Shown here: piece after piece, positions 60,851-64,000 of the stretch
How the letters are laid out: every line of letters starts with the position of its first letter
Position numbering within the stretch: position 1 is the stretch's first letter
The notes under the pieces: generated by a model
Seen by the model: only the letters and a program-made list of their open reading frames with translations
The model's database searches: none
What the model was told of the DNA's origin: nothing
DNA from: Candidatus Saccharimonadota bacterium
GTDB taxonomy: Bacteria > Patescibacteriota > Saccharimonadia > Saccharimonadales > Saccharimonadaceae
NCBI GenBank assembly: GCA_017404335.1
Contig: JAFRCN010000002.1
Span: 1 to 64,000 of the forward strand
Direction: 5' to 3'
Length of the DNA stretch: 64,000 bases
Program-made: the position numbers and the translations under genes

Positions 60851-61351
60851 ATGGCAGACGCAGAGACTGAAGAGTGGGCAAAAAAATCTAAAGAAATCGA
60901 AGCCGAACGAATGAAGGCGATTCGAGATTTAGATGAAAACAAAGCCGATAGAGTAAATTTGGCTTACTTAGATCCTAAAGCGACAAGAGTTAAGGGTTGG
61001 TCAAATGACCCGAATGTAATTCTCGCCAGCGCGGAAAGGATGGGGAATCGGGCGATAGCTCTAGCGGTGGCTGGAGTGATGCTTAGCATTATCGGGCTCG
61101 CAGGTAGTATGGTGGCCTCTAGCTTTAAACTCGGGGCGGCTGGCGGTTTAATTTCAGGCCTACCGAGCGCTATCGGCGGGGTTTGTATGGGGACTGGAGT
61201 TTTAATGGGGCTGATTGCTGTAGGCTCGGAACTATATAACAAACGCAGATTTGGGCGAAAGTTGACTTCGACCTTTTGGTCTGGAATTAGCGCAATAGCG
61301 GTAATTGTAGTCTACTTTTTAGCACAAATGTTGATTTTTAGATTTATATAA
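60851..61351 (+). CDS. Small membrane protein
   Basis: 166 residues. A charged N-terminal helix (about 1-45), then three or four hydrophobic helices with glycine-rich faces (GLAGSMVASSFKLGAAGGL). I recognise no family. It follows cysS by 7 bp with a weak AGGGA ribosome site, so it is probably the last gene of that operon. The following 85 bp hold the queA promoter. Confidence 0.65.
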   Translation: MADAETEEWAKKSKEIEAERMKAIRDLDENKADRVNLAYLDPKATRVKGWSNDPNVILASAERMGNRAIALAVAGVMLSIIGLAGSMVASSFKLGAAGGLISGLPSAIGGVCMGTGVLMGLIAVGSELYNKRRFGRKLTSTFWSGISAIAVIVVYFLAQMLIFRFI

Positions 61352-61436
61352 TAATATATGGTGGTGATTTTGTATTACATTGTCATACATTTTGTTTATG
61401 TGGCTTTTTTTGAGAAAAATGGTATAATATATAGAT

Positions 61437-64000
<2,564 letters not shown>

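Overview
The window reads as the chromosome of a Candidatus Saccharibacteria (TM7)-like Patescibacterium: a small, dense genome with trimmed house-keeping proteins (PrmC without most of its helical domain, RecR and DnaX without their zinc modules, a 262-residue GpsA). The gene set points to an anaerobic or oxygen-avoiding fermenter: class III ribonucleotide reductase with its activase, rubrerythrin and an agmatine deiminase pathway. TGA is used as a normal stop. The taxonomic call is inference from gene content and protein shape, not from a marker tree.

Layout. 1-500: tRNA cluster on the minus strand (Tyr, Thr, a broken Thr). 0.5-9.1 kb: a degenerate archaemetzincin-like protein, an SDR, rubrerythrin, tRNA-Thr with a duplicated 3' end, RmuC, signal peptidase, HtrA, PrmC/RF1, tRNA-Val and a dead L,D-transpeptidase-like protein. 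9.2-16.7 kb: nrdDG, then carbamate kinase, putrescine carbamoyltransferase, antiporter and agmatine deiminase, a complete ATP-yielding agmatine pathway. 16.7-28.5 kb: GpsA, a helicase-nuclease, L33, GH57 and GT4 glucan enzymes, a deacetylase, metallopeptidase, sortase and GH97 alpha-glucosidase. 28.7-39.1 kb: cell-surface genes (CapA, beta-lactamase fold, CAP domain), the VTC / DUF4956 / beta-helix trio and a large ABC exporter. 39.1-46.2 kb: tRNA-Gln, acyltransferase, glucan phosphorylase, then secE-nusG-rplK-rplA and rplJL with leader RNAs. 46.2-64 kb: cysteine desulfurase, DnaX, DnaB, YbaB, RecR, phospholipid genes (acyl-CoA ligase, CdsA, PgsA), NrnA, CysS and the queuosine genes queA-tgt-queH.

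Most striking observations. (1) A family of about 82-90 bp palindromic elements occurs four times: once between genes and three times inside cysS, queA and tgt without breaking the frame. The core helix is conserved, while a second helix differs in all four copies yet is always perfectly complementary. (2) dnaX carries A-AAA-AAT followed at once by a -1 frame TGA, the layout of a programmed frameshift that makes a short gamma subunit. (3) Many genes look leaderless, with an extended -10 (TGnTATAAT) ending about 6 nt before the start codon. Some divergent genes share one palindromic -10, most clearly an 18-bp palindrome at 56057-56074. (4) A two-hairpin module is repeated upstream of two unrelated genes.

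Starts were moved where an upstream in-frame start overlaps a promoter, tRNA or terminator. All functional calls rest on reading motifs by eye; no database search was run.
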